64,000 nt of DNA, taken from the NCBI RefSeq assembly GCF_014066305.1, contig NW_023501061.1:1-64000 (forward strand). The letters are read 5' to 3'. The stretch's first letter is position 1. Each line of letters starts with the position of its first letter. The position numbers and the translations under genes are program-made. Below, piece after piece: positions 48,852 through 61,977 of the stretch. This DNA is from Letharia columbiana. Taxonomy: Eukaryota > Ascomycota > Lecanoromycetes > Lecanorales > Parmeliaceae. A model generated the notes under the pieces. It ran no database searches, was not told the origin of the DNA, and was given only the letters and a program-made list of their open reading frames with translations.

Positions 48852-48864
48852 ATAATCTATAAAT

Positions 48865-49466
48865 CCGTTTAGACTCTTTTTAAGAGCTTTTTAACGCGTT
48901 TATAAGCATTAATAAATAGCTATTAAGCTCGCTTACGGCCTCGATTACTAGTAATAATAGATTCGCGTTAATAGAGACTTTAAGAGATAAGTAAAAGAGA
49001 TATACGTATCTAAAGCGTTTAGTAACGTTTCCGCGAGAGGTATTAAGAACGATTATATTTATATTAATGAAATTAATAGAATTAATAGAATAGTAAAAGA
49101 ATAATAATTATATAAATAAATAGGTGGAAGGATTATTATTCGATTTCGAACGCGTTTAATATAATTATTATATTTAAATATTTATTTAATCTATTAATAG
49201 TAGACTAAACTTCGAAATTTTTATATCGTTAGAAAGCGTAAATTAAGCTTTATAATTTACGAAATTATAAAGTAATAATATTTATAGAGAGCTAGTTATT
49301 TTAGAGTATAAAACTTTTATATATAAATTTTTAATAAGAGAGCTTAGAAGAGCTAGCGGGCTAACTTAGCTAGTCTAACTAAAGAGCGTAGTAACTCTAA
49401 ATTTATAATTAGCTATATATATAAAGTTTAAGATTTTATAGCTTAGCTCTATCTTATTCTATTATT
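48865..49466 (+). repeat. Family J repeat, copy 3
   Basis: It begins at CTCTTTTTAAGAGCTTTTTA with AACGCGTTTATAAGC, followed by ACGGCCTCGATTACTAGTAAT. It ends with the complement of the family A start, CTATCTTATTCTATTATTAG. Confidence 0.6.
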
Positions 49467-50095
49467 AGTATATATAATAGAATAAGATAGAACTAAATTA
49501 GAAAATCTTAAATTTGTATATATAGTTAATTATTAATTCGTTAGATCTACGCTTTTTAGTTAGATATTATAGATAAATAAATTAGCGTTTATAACTATTA
49601 AAAATTTATATATAGAAGTCTTCTACTCTAAAATAACTAGCTCTCTAAGAATACTATTACTTTATAATTTCGTAAATTATAGAGCTTAGTTTACGCTTTC
49701 TAACGATATAAAAATTATAAAGTTTAATCTATTATTAATAGATAAAACTAATATTTAAATATCGTAGTTATATTAAACGCGTCTAGAATCGAATAATAAT
49801 TCTTTCATCTATTTATATAATTATTATTCTTTTATTACTCTATTAATTCTATTAATTTCATTAATATAAATATAATCGTTCTCGATATATCTCGCGAAAA
49901 CGTTATTAAACGCTTTAGATATATATACCTCTTTTATTCTTCTTTTAGAGCTTCTATTAACGTTTTTAAACTAGTTACTATTAGTAATCGAGGTCGTAAT
50001 TTAATAGCTATCTACTACTACTTATAAACGCGTTAAAAGACTCTTAAAAAGAGCCTAAACGGATTTACAGCCATCGTTCTCTTCTATATACTTCT
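49467..50095 (-). repeat. Family J repeat, copy 4, head-to-head with copy 3
   Basis: It is the reverse of copy 3. It begins TATATATAATAGAATAAGATAG and ends CTCTTAAAAAGAGCCTAAACGG. The junction around 49443-49492 is a palindrome (AGCTCTATCTTATTCTATTA against its complement). Confidence 0.65.
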
Positions 50096-50249
50096 TTTAA
50101 GTTAGCGATACTCGACTAGTCGCTTAGTTAATATTATCTACTCTATTAGCTAAGCAATTTACTTAGTTAGATCGTTAGTTAGTTACTTACTTATCTACTT
50201 AGTTAGCTACTTAGCTAGCCACTTAGTTTAATACTCTATAAGAAGAGAA
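50096..50249 (+). repeat. Degenerate TTAGTTAGCTAC repeats, family C edge
   Basis: Repeated TTAGTTAGxTACTTA/TAGCTACTTAG strings match, in complement, the CTAACTAAGTAG stretch at about 46740-46850 and 13865-13905. They form the border of the family C array. Confidence 0.55.
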
Positions 50250-51061
50250 GTAAGAGAAGGAACTATAATAGGCAAATGCGGAGAATACTGCGGAGAACAC
50301 TATGGAGAATACTGCGGAGAAACCAAGCGGCAACAAGGCTCTCAGCACCAAGAATACGGCTCAGCTCTTTAAGATCCCACGTTATATGCTCTCCACGGTT
50401 CCATATTAAATTATTACTTAGTAAGCGGAGAATACTACTGCAACTTAGCCTGTTATCCTCACTGTATTAAGAAGTAAGAGGAGGAACTATAATAGGCAAA
50501 TGCGGAGAATACTGCGGAGAACACTATAGAGAATATTACGGAGAAATTAAGCGATAATAAGGCTATCATCGTTAAGAACACGGCTTAGCTCTCTAAGATC
50601 CCACGTTATATGCTCTCCACGATTCCATATCAAATCATCACTTAGCAAGCGGAGAACACCACTACAACTTGGCCTGTCATCCCCACTACATTGATATGAT
50701 ACATCACTGCAATAACGTCATAAGAGGAGGATCTACTGCGACGATCACAGTCAATTAGGCCTCTACAGGAGGAACATCGCAAGAGAAGGAACTATAACAG
50801 GCAAATGCGGAGAACACTGCGGAGAACACTACGGAGAACACTGTCGGAGAAACCAAGCGGCAACAAGGCCACGATCGTCAAGAACAGGGCTCAGCTCTCC
50901 AAGATCCCACGTCATATGCTCTCCACGGTTCCACATCAAATCATCACTCAGCAAGCGGAGAACACCACTGCAACTTGGCCTATCATCCCCACTATATTAA
51001 TATAGTATATCACTGTAATAGCGTTATAAGAGAAGGATCTACTGCGACGATTACAGTCAAT
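50250..51061 (+). repeat. Family C reference array: tandem repeat with conserved reading frame
   Basis: Three units start at about 50275, 50507 and 50805 and are nearly free of RIP. Each opens with a 12-bp microrepeat GCGGAGAAYACT (about four copies). AAGCGGCAACAAGGC, AAGATCCCACGT.ATATGCTC and GGTTCCA.AT follow. In one plus-strand frame all three units give the same peptide pattern: (A/T)ENT repeats, then EKPSGNKA, KIPRYMLSTVP, and QAENTTATWP. Unit 1 has two stops there, unit 2 one or two. The 66-codon ORF 50805-51005 covers unit 3 with a different N-terminal frame caused by a 1-bp shift. A former coding repeat is likely; function unknown. Confidence 0.7.
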
Positions 51062-51482
51062 TAGGCCTCTATAGAAGAAATATCAAACGATGCATATTTA
51101 AACGAATTGAAACCGTCCGATATTTATAGCTATTTCATTATTCGAAAAATTTCACTACGGTAGAAGATATTATGGGATTCACACCACTAATTAGCACGTT
51201 ATCTCCATTTCTTTCCGATATTTCGATACTTCTTATCATAAGAATATAACCTTTCTCTATTTTTTATAGATAATTATTACGAATTAATTCTTTATACTCG
51301 ATATACCTTTCTAATTAAGCCTTAGCGCGCCTCTCTTCGTATATATATATCTATATATTATATAGATTAAATTAATTTTATAGTAGTAAAAGTAGGTTAA
51401 AAACGTATAGTAAGCGATTAGAGTTCGATTTAACTTAGAAAAATTTAACTTTATAAATTTAATTTATAGGCCTTTACTTATA
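51062..51482 (-). repeat. Family B repeat, copy 4 (least mutated)
   Basis: The complement of the B unit, directly joined to family C through ACAGTCAATTAGGCCTCTA, a string also present inside the C array at about 50748. TTCACTACGGTAGAAGATAT and AACGATGCATATTTAAACGA still have CpA/TpG. It ends AATTTATAGGCCTTTACTTA beside the copia LTR. Confidence 0.65.
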
Positions 51483-51739
51483 TATACTTATAAGATAGAA
51501 TACTTAGTTATATTAATTAGAGAGTTCTATAAAAGAAAAGAGCGACTAGATATAAATATACTAAGACGTATTATATAACTATATTATATAATCGCTAAAA
51601 CGCTAAAAGTTACGTAATTCGAATTTTAATACTCCTCTTCGCATATATTCTTTTATACGCGAAATTTAATAAATATAAAGTTTAACGCTAACGGTATTAA
51701 AATTAGATAAATAAAGTAAAAATAACTTAGTCGATTTTC

Positions 51740-52055
51740 GCTAGAGTTTAATATTAGATAATTAAAGTAAAGTTCGAGTTAAGTAGTTAAAGTAAAGTTT
51801 AAATTAAGTAATTAAAGTAAGTTTAGCGTTAAATAATTAAAGTAAAGTTCGAGCTAAATAGCTAAAGTAAATTTTAATATTAAATAATTAAAATAAAATC
51901 TAAGCTAAGTAGTTAAAGTAAATTTAATATTAAATAATTAAAGTAAAGTTCGAGTTAAGTAATTAAAATAAGTTTTAACATTAAGTAGTTAAGGTGAAGT
52001 TCGAGCTAAATAGCTAAAGTAAGTTTAGCGTTAAATAATTAAAGTAAAAAGTCGA
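51740..52055 (-). repeat. Minisatellite in the 3' region of the copia element
   Basis: Alternating blocks ATTAAAGTAAAGTTCGAG and TAGTTAAAGTAAGTTTAGCG repeat about every 55-60 bp, five or six times. The second copia copy has only a single block at the matching place (near 62270), so this is an expansion specific to this copy. Confidence 0.75.
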
Positions 52056-52999
52056 AATCTAAAAACGACTATATTAAATTCCAAATTCCACTTTTTATTA
52101 AAAAACGGTTTTTCGGAAATTTTATTTCTAGATTATCTAGTGTATACTAAAAATCGATTAATTCGAGGTTAAAGGATATTCGTAAGAGTGACTAAATAAA
52201 ATAATTAAAAGAAATTCTTTATTTTATATATTACGATCGGCTATAAAACTTCTATAAGATTATTTTAGATATTTAATTCTTAATAATAATAGTTAATAGT
52301 GATAGTAATATAGATAAGAGTATTTTAAAAGAGCTTTAAAGATTTAATAGCGATAGAGGTAATAGCGTTAAAGAAATAGCTGTTTTAGTATAAAATGGCG
52401 AGTTTATATTAAGCTTAAGGCTCGATAAATAGCTTAAGTAAATTATTCGAACTATAGAAATTAATAAAATAGCTTTCTTAAAGTCGAAGTTAGCTTTTCT
52501 AAATAAGTAATATTATAAACGATATTCTAATTTAATTAGTATATAAAACTTTTTAAATTTATTTTTAAATAGTATCTTAATAAATCTATCGACTATTTAT
52601 TATTTAATAGAGATATATTTAAGAGTAACGATATTAGTAATAACTTATTCTTATATATAATAATATTAAATATCGATATATTTAATATATATATAAAATT
52701 AAGAATTTTTAATAAGAGTTATAATACTCTAATTATCGTAATAAATAATAATAGTCTATATATATTTAGCGCTAGAATTAAATTAATTAAAAAATTTATA
52801 TAGTTAAATTATCTTCTTAATAGCTTATATCTAATTAATATATTTAATCTTATAAAAGAATAGCGTTATAATAAACTATTATTTCGATAATTAATTAATA
52901 ATAATATTATTTATATTAAAGATATAATTAAAGATAGAATATTAAGTATTCTAATTACTTATCTAATCTATATCTATATAATTAATAAATAATTTTAAA

Positions 53000-54200
53000 T
53001 CTTCTCTAAATATTAATTACTAGTTTTTAATATTATTTAAATATTAAAAGATACGCTTAATAGCCTTCTAGTAAGATTTATCGAAGTTTAAGATATATCT
53101 AGAGATTATTAAAATAATAAATATAAGATTAAATTAAGTATTTAGTATTATATATATAAATAATTTTATAATTAATTAATAAATATAGCGAGATTAATTA
53201 ATAAAGATAAAATTATCTTTAGCGATATAAAATTTATTATTATTAATAGAAGTAGATAATAGCGTAAAGCTTAATATATTATATTTCTCTAGAAACTTCT
53301 TAATATAATCTTTTTAATTAAGATATAGAATTCGATTAGTATAATCTCTAATAATTATTATATTAAGATAATAGATATAAAATCTTAAATTAATTATCTC
53401 GAACTTTTTATTAAGTTTATTCTTAATATCTTATATTTTAATTTTATTAGAACTCGCGAGTAGAATATTATCTATATAAATAGCGATAATAGTAATATTA
53501 TTAGTAAATATAGAGAGATTAATAGTAATAAGTTTAAAACTTAGTTTCTTTAAATAGATTATAAGAATATTATATTAAATTCTAGAGGATTACTTTAAAT
53601 TATAAAATATCTTAATAAGCTTATATATTTAATTTTTTTAATTTTTAATCTTAAAGTTAATAGATTAAATAATATAAATTATCTTTTTAATATCGTTATA
53701 TAGAAAAATAATTTTAATATTTATTTATTTAAGTTTTTAATTTAAGATAGTTATTAGTATAAAGATTATTTTATATTTTATAAATTTAATAATAAAAACG
53801 AAGATTTCGTTAAAATTAATTTTTTCTTATTATTTAAAATTATAAATAATTTAGCGAGCTTTATATTATATAATCTCCTCTATAAGATTACGCTTAAATT
53901 TATAAATCTATTAATCTTTTAAAATATATATATTTAATAGAAGATTTATTAGAGTTTAAATTCTATTAATAATAAGCGAGTTAACTTTTTTCTCTATAGT
54001 AATTTCTTAATATATCTTATAATAAAAGTTCGATATAGTTTTCTTATAGATTTAAGATTTATAGAATTTAAAAGAAAAGGCTTTTATTAATAGCGCTAGA
54101 GGATTTAAAGAGAGTTTTTTATATATTCTTAAGATATCGAATAGATAACTTATTATTAAAATCGAGTTATAATTATTTATAAAGCGAGTAATAGATTTAA
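53000..54200 (-). pseudogene. Copia reverse transcriptase remnant
   Basis: On the minus strand the frame at 53512-53455 reads IFTNNITIIAIYIDNILLASSN. It matches the copia RT box (I/V)AVYVDD(I/M)L.A.., with the second Asp changed to Asn. RNase H should lie to the left (52300-53000) by element order. It is too degraded to cite residues. Confidence 0.75.
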
Positions 54201-57200
54201 AAGACGTCGTTATAGAGGCTATAGAGAGAGTTTTATTACTAAATATATTAGATAATTATTCTTTTAAAGATCTCGAGTTAGCTAAGATTATTAATTAAGC
54301 TCTTTTTAAAGATTTAAATAAAATTAAATAAATTATTAGCTTTATCTTTAACGAAAGTTACTTATCTCTTTTAATAATTTTCTTTTAAAATTATAAATAA
54401 AGAGAGAAGATAACTCTTAAGATAATTAATAGTTTAAATAAATCGGCGATCGTTACGATAGATTATTATTTTAATATTATTATATATATTCTTCTCTAAA
54501 ATAAAGAATATAAACTTAAAAGAAATATTATTAAATTATTTAATATTTAAAATAATAGTAATTTTATTATTATTTAAGAGTATATAATAAAAATAATCTT
54601 AATAGTTTATAAGTTATTTCTTAATTATATAGTTTTAATATTTCTTTTAATTAATAACTTTAAATATAATCTAATAAAAGTTTATTTATTTAATAATACG
54701 TAGATAAGAAATATTAAAAGAAGAATTAATATAAATCTCGAAAGAAGTAATATTTTATTTAATTATAAATTAATAATTATATAAATAATTTCTAATATAA
54801 ATAAACTCGATTTAATATTTTTATATTTTTATAGTAAGTTATTCTTTTTAAGTATTACGTTAATTTTACGCTAAATAATAACGCTTAATTATTTAAACTT
54901 ATTATTTATTTAAAAATTCTTTAATATAATATTTTTCTAGATAATTTCTCTAAATAGATAAAAGACTTTTATTTTATAATTTTAATATTTTATATTATAA
55001 TTAGAGCGAAGGCGAGTATAACGATAATCGTTATATTTTATATTATCGAGAAAGAATTTAAATATAATAAAAATAAATTTATTAGATTTATTTAATAGAA
55101 GATAGATATTAAAGCGTAAAGTAAAATTATCTAAAAAAAAAATTATAAATATATAATTATTATAAAAAGCGTTAAATAATCTCTAGAGATCGATATAAAT
55201 TAAGTTATTCTTCTATCTTTTAAAAATAATATAGTATTTATAAAGCTTTATTTTAAGACTAATTATAAAATATAATTTATAAATATTATTAAAAGAAGAT
55301 TTAAAAAGATCTATTTTAATATATATTTTAATTATCTTCTTAATATTTTAAGTATTTAAATAATTTATACGAGTATATTATATACGTAAAGTATTCTTTT
55401 TAATTCGAGATTCTTATTTATTAGAGAGCTTTATAGACTTAATAAAAAATTTATTATAAATAAAAAACTTATTATAAATAAGAATTTTTTTATTAATAAT
55501 AATTAAAATTAGAGAGATTTTTTTTTAAGTATTAAGTATATAAAGACGACTTTAAATACGTTTAAAGAAAAACTATTATTTTTCTATAAAAAGATTATCG
55601 GGAATAAAAGAAAGCGAGTATTATTACTTCTTTAATTATCCCTCGAAAATAAAATTAAAGTTATATTTAGATATATATTAGATATTATTAAGAGTTTAAA
55701 TATACTTAATATTTTTTATTTTATATTTAAGATTAATATTATTAAAGCTAAAAGTTATATAACTATTATTAATAAGTTTATTAATAAAACGAGGTTTTTA
55801 AAATTTAGAGAAGATTTTAAAGATTAAGAAATTATAAGTAATATATTAAGTATATATATAATTACGAAGTTAGAGAGAGAATATTATTATTATAATAAAA
55901 AGTATAGTAATAAAAACTCTATTTAAGAATTTAACCTCGAAAGATTTATAGATTTTATTATTTAAGATTTAGAAATTAATAATAAATATAATAGCGATAT
56001 AAGCGATAAAATAATAAGTTATTATAGATTAAGTAGTTATAATAATTACTCTAATATTAGAAAATTAATTTATCTTCTTTTTAAACTTTTTAAATTTAGA
56101 TTTAATATTAATATTATCGCTTTTTTAATTATCTCTTTCTTCTTAATCGCTATAGCTATTATAACCTCTATTTTTAAAGACTTAAAATTCTTCGCGAGCG
56201 CGCTTACGCTTTAATTATTTAAAGTACTTTTTAATAAAATAAAAATTTTGATTATAAATAATATAATACTTATAAATTTATATCTAGATATAAGAATTAT
56301 TAAAATTAATATTATTTTAAATATAATATTTAACTAATATAAGCGTTATAGAAATAAGAATATAAATATTTATTTTAATATAAATAATTATTATATAAGT
56401 ATTAAAGAATTTAATAAAGATAATAGAATTAAAGATAATATTAAGTTATTATATTCTAATATAAACTAATATAAATTTAAAAAATTTATTTTTATTATAA
56501 GAGTTATAATTTTAATTATAGATCTTATAATATTAAATATATTAGCTACTTAAATTCTTATAAAAATAATAAATCTTTTAATTCTTATTAATAATAAAGG
56601 AATATTTTTTAAATAAATTATTAACTTCTTATAATAGACTTACGAATTAATTAATATAGATTTATAACTTATTTTTATAGACAATAAGAGTAAGAGACTT
56701 TAGTCTCTAAATAATAAAATTAAGAATATCTAATCTACGGGGTTTATATTCTTTTAAATTTTTTTAAATAATTATAGCGTTAATATAGCTTTTAATAAAA
56801 TCGCGTAAATTATTTTTATAGCGAGTTTTTATTATAGTATAGAGTTTATAATATACTTTAATCTATATTATAATATCTATATTAATAATAATTTTAAAAA
56901 TATTTTTTATAAAATATTATTTAGTTATAGCTCTTATAATAATTATTAAATAAGAGATTAATTAAACGATATTAATTTTAATATAATACTAGAGATCTAG
57001 TAATACGAAGAAATTTTATATATCTCACTTTTATTTATAATAATTAAAAGTATTTTTAAATATAGAAATTTAATAGAGTTAATTTAAATTAATTAAAAGC
57101 TTAATATTAATATATTTAGATATAATACTATTTATAAAGAATTAGTTTAATTTTTAGAGCTTAATAGAGAAAAGCTTTAATAAAAGTTTAAGTTTAAAAA

Positions 57201-58702
57201 TAAGATTTATAATATAATAAGATTTAATAAAATAAATAAAATAGATAATATCGATAAAACTAGTTTCGCTTTAAATTTAAAGAGTTCTTTATTTAAGATT
57301 AACTCTAATAGTAATTTAAAAATAAATTAATTTAATATAATAATAGAATTAATATAAGAAATTAAAGTATACTCGCTATTAATACTATTTATATTTAAAA
57401 TATTTATAATTATTTAAAGTATATAGAGGAAATTCTATTAAGCTCTAAAATTAACTCGATATAACTTAAAGCGTTATTTAAAAAGAGATCTTATATTATA
57501 ATTTATAATATAATTAATAATATTTTAAAGAGATAAGTTTTAATTTATAGATACTAAAGGGAAATATAATATAAGTATATAATAACTTAATAAAAAATTA
57601 TTTCTCTTTATATTTAAGAGGGAATTTAATTAAATTCTATTTTTTATATTATTATCGCGATTATCTTAATTATTCTCTATTATATTTATAATATAATATC
57701 TTCTATTAATTAGCTCTTCTATTAAAGAAATTAATTAAAATTAAATATAAGATTATTTATAATTTTACTTCGCTTACTTATTAAAATTAATTAAAGCTTT
57801 TTTATAAAATTATTTTATTTATATAAATATAGAAAATAATTATTCTTTAATCGCTATAATAGAAGATAATTTCTCTTTATATATTAATATATTAGATATA
57901 TAAGATATAAATTATTTTCTTTTTTAGCGTTATATTATTATCTTAGATTAAATTTTAATCTTTATTATAAAAATTATATAATAAGATATTAGAGTTTAAT
58001 TACTTATTATTAGTTTTTAATATAATAAAGTATAAAAATAAAAATATATTATCTTTTATTTTTAGCGTATCTTATTTAATATAGAGAAATTAATAATATT
58101 TTAGCGATTATAGCGATTATATAATGAAAAAGTATAAGTATATAATATCTTATTATAATATATAATAACTTCGATATTATACGATTAAGTATAATATATC
58201 TTAACTTATCTTAAATTATCTTATATAAAGAGTAGTAAGAGAGTTTATATATTAAATTATTAGTATAATATATTAATATATTAATAATTTCGATATAATT
58301 CCTCTTACTCGCTATTTCTATTCTTTTAATTAAAAGTATATTTAGCGTATATTATCTAGCTAGAATAATTATCTTAAAATAAAAAATATTTATATTACGA
58401 AGATTAATAAAAGAGATTCTTCGCGATTATAATTATTATTATTTAATAAATATTAATATAATAAATATATTAAAAGTAGTTATAGCTATAATAAATAATA
58501 GATAAATTATAAAATAATTAAAATAGTTATTAAATAGAGCTTAAGCTTATAATTTATTAAAATATAAAATAAAATACTTAGTTATATTAACTAGAGAGTT
58601 CTATAGAAGAAAAAAGCGACTAGATATAAATAGACTAAGGTATATCACGTGATTATATTATATAATCGCTAAGATACTAAGAGTTATATAATTCGAATTT
58701 CA

Positions 58703-59845
58703 ATAGCTATAATATTAATATCTAACTTTATTAAGATTATTATAAAAGAGTTTTTTCTAGATCGATAATTTAAAATTATTAATAAATAATTTATTAAAAA
58801 TTAGCTATATAACGAAATAATATAAGAAAATAATATATTATTAGAGTATAATCTATCTTTAAATAAGCTATAATCTAATAATAAAGTAAATTTAATATCT
58901 ATTAAATCTCGCTAATTTTCTTTCTTTTAACGTAAAAAATATTTTAATCTAAATTTTTTAGAGAAATAAGTTATTAAAAAAGAGGATATTAATTAATATA
59001 TATTAAAGAAGAAGAAAAGAAGAAAGCGAAAGAGAGTTAAGAAGAATAAATAATATAAAAAAAGATAGAAGATAGTAGAGAAGATAAGATTAAGAGATAA
59101 AGATTTCTCTTAACTCTATAAATTTTATAAATAGAATTATTAATTATAAAATTATAATAGATTAATAAAAAAAAAATCCTTTATTTTTATCGCTTAAAAT
59201 ATTAATCTTTAAATAAAGTTGAGTTAATACTCTTAATTTCTCTTAATTATTAATAAAGAAGAAAATAAAGAAGATTTAATTATAGAAGATAAGTTTAATT
59301 TATATTTTATTTTTAATAATAAAAAGTAAGATATCGAAAGAAGTAGCTTTATCGAGTTATATTAAATTAAAACCTAGATCTAGATTAAAGTCTTTATATA
59401 TATTAATATAAGAGAATAAAATAATATTTATCCGTCGTAGTAAGAAAGAGAAAGATATCGCTATTTTAATAATATTAACTCTTAAAGATAATAGATAATT
59501 CTATTTAAAAATATTATTCGAATTATAAGAAAAGTAGAATAAATTAATTTTAAGATAAATTATAAAGAGATTAGAGAAGATTATAAAGTTTAAAAATATA
59601 ATATTTATAGAATCTTATAACGTTAAAGACTAAATAATATATTACTACTTTTCTATAATTATTAAAAATATTAAGAATTAAAGCTTCTATATTAATTTAG
59701 TAATTATAAATATTATTAAATATTATATAAAGAAGTCTTAAGTATATATAATAAATAAGAGTTCGCTAGATATTATAGATTTTTATCTTCTAATTATATA
59801 AATAGTAGAGATAAAGAATTTTAAAAGTCTAAAATTCTAATTAAT
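58703..59845 (+). repeat. RIP-degraded block, possible former coding region
   Basis: The plus strand gives a Lys/Glu/Arg-rich interrupted frame around 59000-59300 (ERELRRINNIKKDRR) and ENKEDLIIEDKFNLYF. It continues after the 1.58-kb insertion at 61453-61977. No family was recognised. It lies between two copia LTRs in opposite orientation. Confidence 0.35.
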
Positions 59846-59860
59846 ATATTAGAAGTTTAG

Positions 59861-61437
59861 TTGATTTGAAAGTTATTTATTTTATTCGGCTATTTAGCTG
59901 AGGTAGCCGCCTTAATAAAGGTGTTTCACCTAGAAATCTATAGAGACTCGAACTCGTAAATTACTCTCGTTTAAGTATATATAGAGTATCGCGTAAAGAT
60001 CTTTATAGAGAGAGACTATATCGAGTAACTCTACTAAATTAACGCTAAATTAAATAAAATTAGAGATAAAGAAGTAAATAAAATAAAGAAACTATCTAAA
60101 TAGTAGATTTAGGCTCGCTAACTTATTCTAATCGCTAATATCGCTAATATTTATATTCTAATCTTTCGTAATATTATTCGACTTCTTAATTATCTCTACT
60201 ACTTTACGCTTAATCTAATTTATTATTATAAGAAAGTTAGATATTATATAAATAGAGCTCTTATAAATCTTTATTTAATCGAAGAGCTCTTTTTAAAGAT
60301 TTTTAAATATCTATATATTATACTTCTTAATTTAATACCTCTTATAGAGATATAAAACTCGATTTATAAGAATCTACTTTCGAATTAAAATTTAATAATA
60401 ACTTTAAATAATATCTAGAGATTAATATATAACTAGATCGCTAAAATTATATAATAGATAATATTTCTATAGAGATTAAATGGCAGCCTAATAGAGGATA
60501 TTTTATCGTTTTTTATTAATACTCTTTAGATTAAGGCTAAATACTATAAAAGCGATTATCTTATTAATAATTCTTATCTCGAATATCGAATTAAGAATTA
60601 GTCGGCTTAAAATAATAAAAAACTCTTTCTATATTACTTTCGATACTATATACTCGATTTATATATAAAATAAAGACTAATTAATGCTATAAATAGAGTA
60701 TAACTATTATTATATTAATATTTAAATAAAATTAATTTTTAATTAAATCTTCTTATAAAGTAATCGCTAAAGAAGGTTCTCTATACGCGGTATCTTAAAC
60801 TTATTATAAGCCGTAATTTATATTCTATTCGCCGAGATTCTTAGTTTATAGCGGTATTAATAAATAAGAATAGAGTCTTTAATTCTATCGCTAAAATTAG
60901 TAGCTTTTAATCTCTCATCTAAGATTATAAAGTAGGCTTATTAAAAGCTAATCTTCGATAAAGAAATAAGATAATTATTAATCTTTATAAAGTATTTCTA
61001 TCGAAGTATATCTAGTCTCTATATATATAGAGTCGAGAGTAGTAAGCGCTAGTTTAGTAAAATAGCGTTAGAAATTAGTCTACTAATAATATAGTCGATT
61101 TAAAAAGAATACTTACTATATATCATTCCAGCTAGAACTATAGAAACCGCGTGTGCCGGGTTTTATATATCTTTTAATTAGCACCCTCATTTTATAGAGC
61201 TCGCCATATCTCGGAGTTAAACTTTTTATATCCTCTAAGCCAGCTTTCCTTAACAACGGATAATAGAATACTAGCGTCGTTAATAGTTCCGTGATAGTTT
61301 AAAGAGGTTTGACCTGGAGGATTTATATAGATATCTTTTTCCATCGCTGCTAGGTAGCCCGTATTGGCTCCGGGATATAGTCAAGCTAATTGAAGAATCG
61401 GGTTACCTAAGGGTTAGTAAACGCTGAGGCGTATGGA
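59861..61437 (-). mobile_element. Insertion L: 1,577 bp with 15-bp target duplication
   Basis: ATATTAGAAGTTTAG is present at 59846-59860 and again at 61438-61452, and removing the insert joins the flanking sequence cleanly. A long target duplication without LTRs points to LINE-type target-primed insertion or a retrocopy. No poly(A) tail, RT motif or TIR was seen. The minus strand carries interrupted protein-like sequence about 60100-60970 (for example DERLKATNFSDRIKDSILIY). The right 300 bp (61130-61437) are GC-rich and un-RIPed, while the left part is RIPed. Confidence 0.7.
61192..61344 (-). pseudogene. 50-codon open start of an unrecognised ORF in insertion L
   Basis: On the minus strand the frame starts at an ATG at 61344 (MEKDIYINPPGQTSLNYHG..), has ordinary composition, and stops at TAA (61192-61194) after ..SEIWRAL. 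The stop could be a RIP-changed CAA, since more protein-like sequence lies downstream in the minus strand. An overlapping ATG opens another short frame. No domain was recognised. Confidence 0.4.
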
Positions 61438-61452
61438 ATATTAGAAGTTTAG

Positions 61453-61977
61453 AAGCGTTATAAGTAATAAGATTATAATTATTTTAAAAAAAAGCTTTAA
61501 GATATATAGCTTTAAGTTTATAATTAAATAATTAAAGTTAAAATATAATAAATCGTTTAGTATTAGATTTAAATTAATAAATTTAATCGAGATATATAAT
61601 ATTTATAAAGAAGTATATGTAATTAATTAAGTATAAGAAATTATAGATATTTAAATCTATAAATATTATAAAGTCTTTTTTTAATAAAGAATAGGTTTAT
61701 TATATTATAATTATAGCTATATATAAGATATAAGTAATCTCGCTTAATATCTATTTAGTTTTAAATCTAGATTATTTTAGAAAAATATATAATATAATAT
61801 AGAGTTATAAAATTGATATTCTATTACTTTAAGAGATAAATCTATTTAATAAGATTACGAAATACTATAAAAGATTATTTCTATAAATAATTATTATAAC
61901 TTATTAAGTTAAAAAGAATAGAGTCGCTATTATTATAAATATTAAATTTATAAAGTAATAAAAAGATAGAGACTATT
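61453..61977 (+). other. Degraded sequence continuing 58703-59845
   Basis: AT-rich with no motif, it is the right half of the sequence split by insertion L. It ends at an inverted copia LTR fragment. Confidence 0.4.

Larger units (their letters stand above)
51489..58702 (-). mobile_element. Full-length Ty1/copia element, RIPed
   Basis: The 140-bp LTRs lie at 51489-51628 and 58563-58702. On the minus strand they start T(G/A)AAATTCG and end CTTATA-like. AAGAGGAGTAT just before the left LTR (minus strand) fits a polypurine tract. Eight bases inside the right LTR, AATTATAAGC resembles the half-tRNA-iMet primer site GGTTATGAGC. RT is recognised at 53455-53512 (AIYIDNILLAS). The placement of gag and integrase at about 54500-58500 follows from element order only. 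Flanks ATACT and ATAGC do not match, so no target duplication is claimed. Confidence 0.8.

Noticed and set aside
51484..58707. Target-site duplication for the first copia element
   Set aside because: Flanking pentamers ATACT and ATAGC do not agree even allowing for RIP, so none is claimed.
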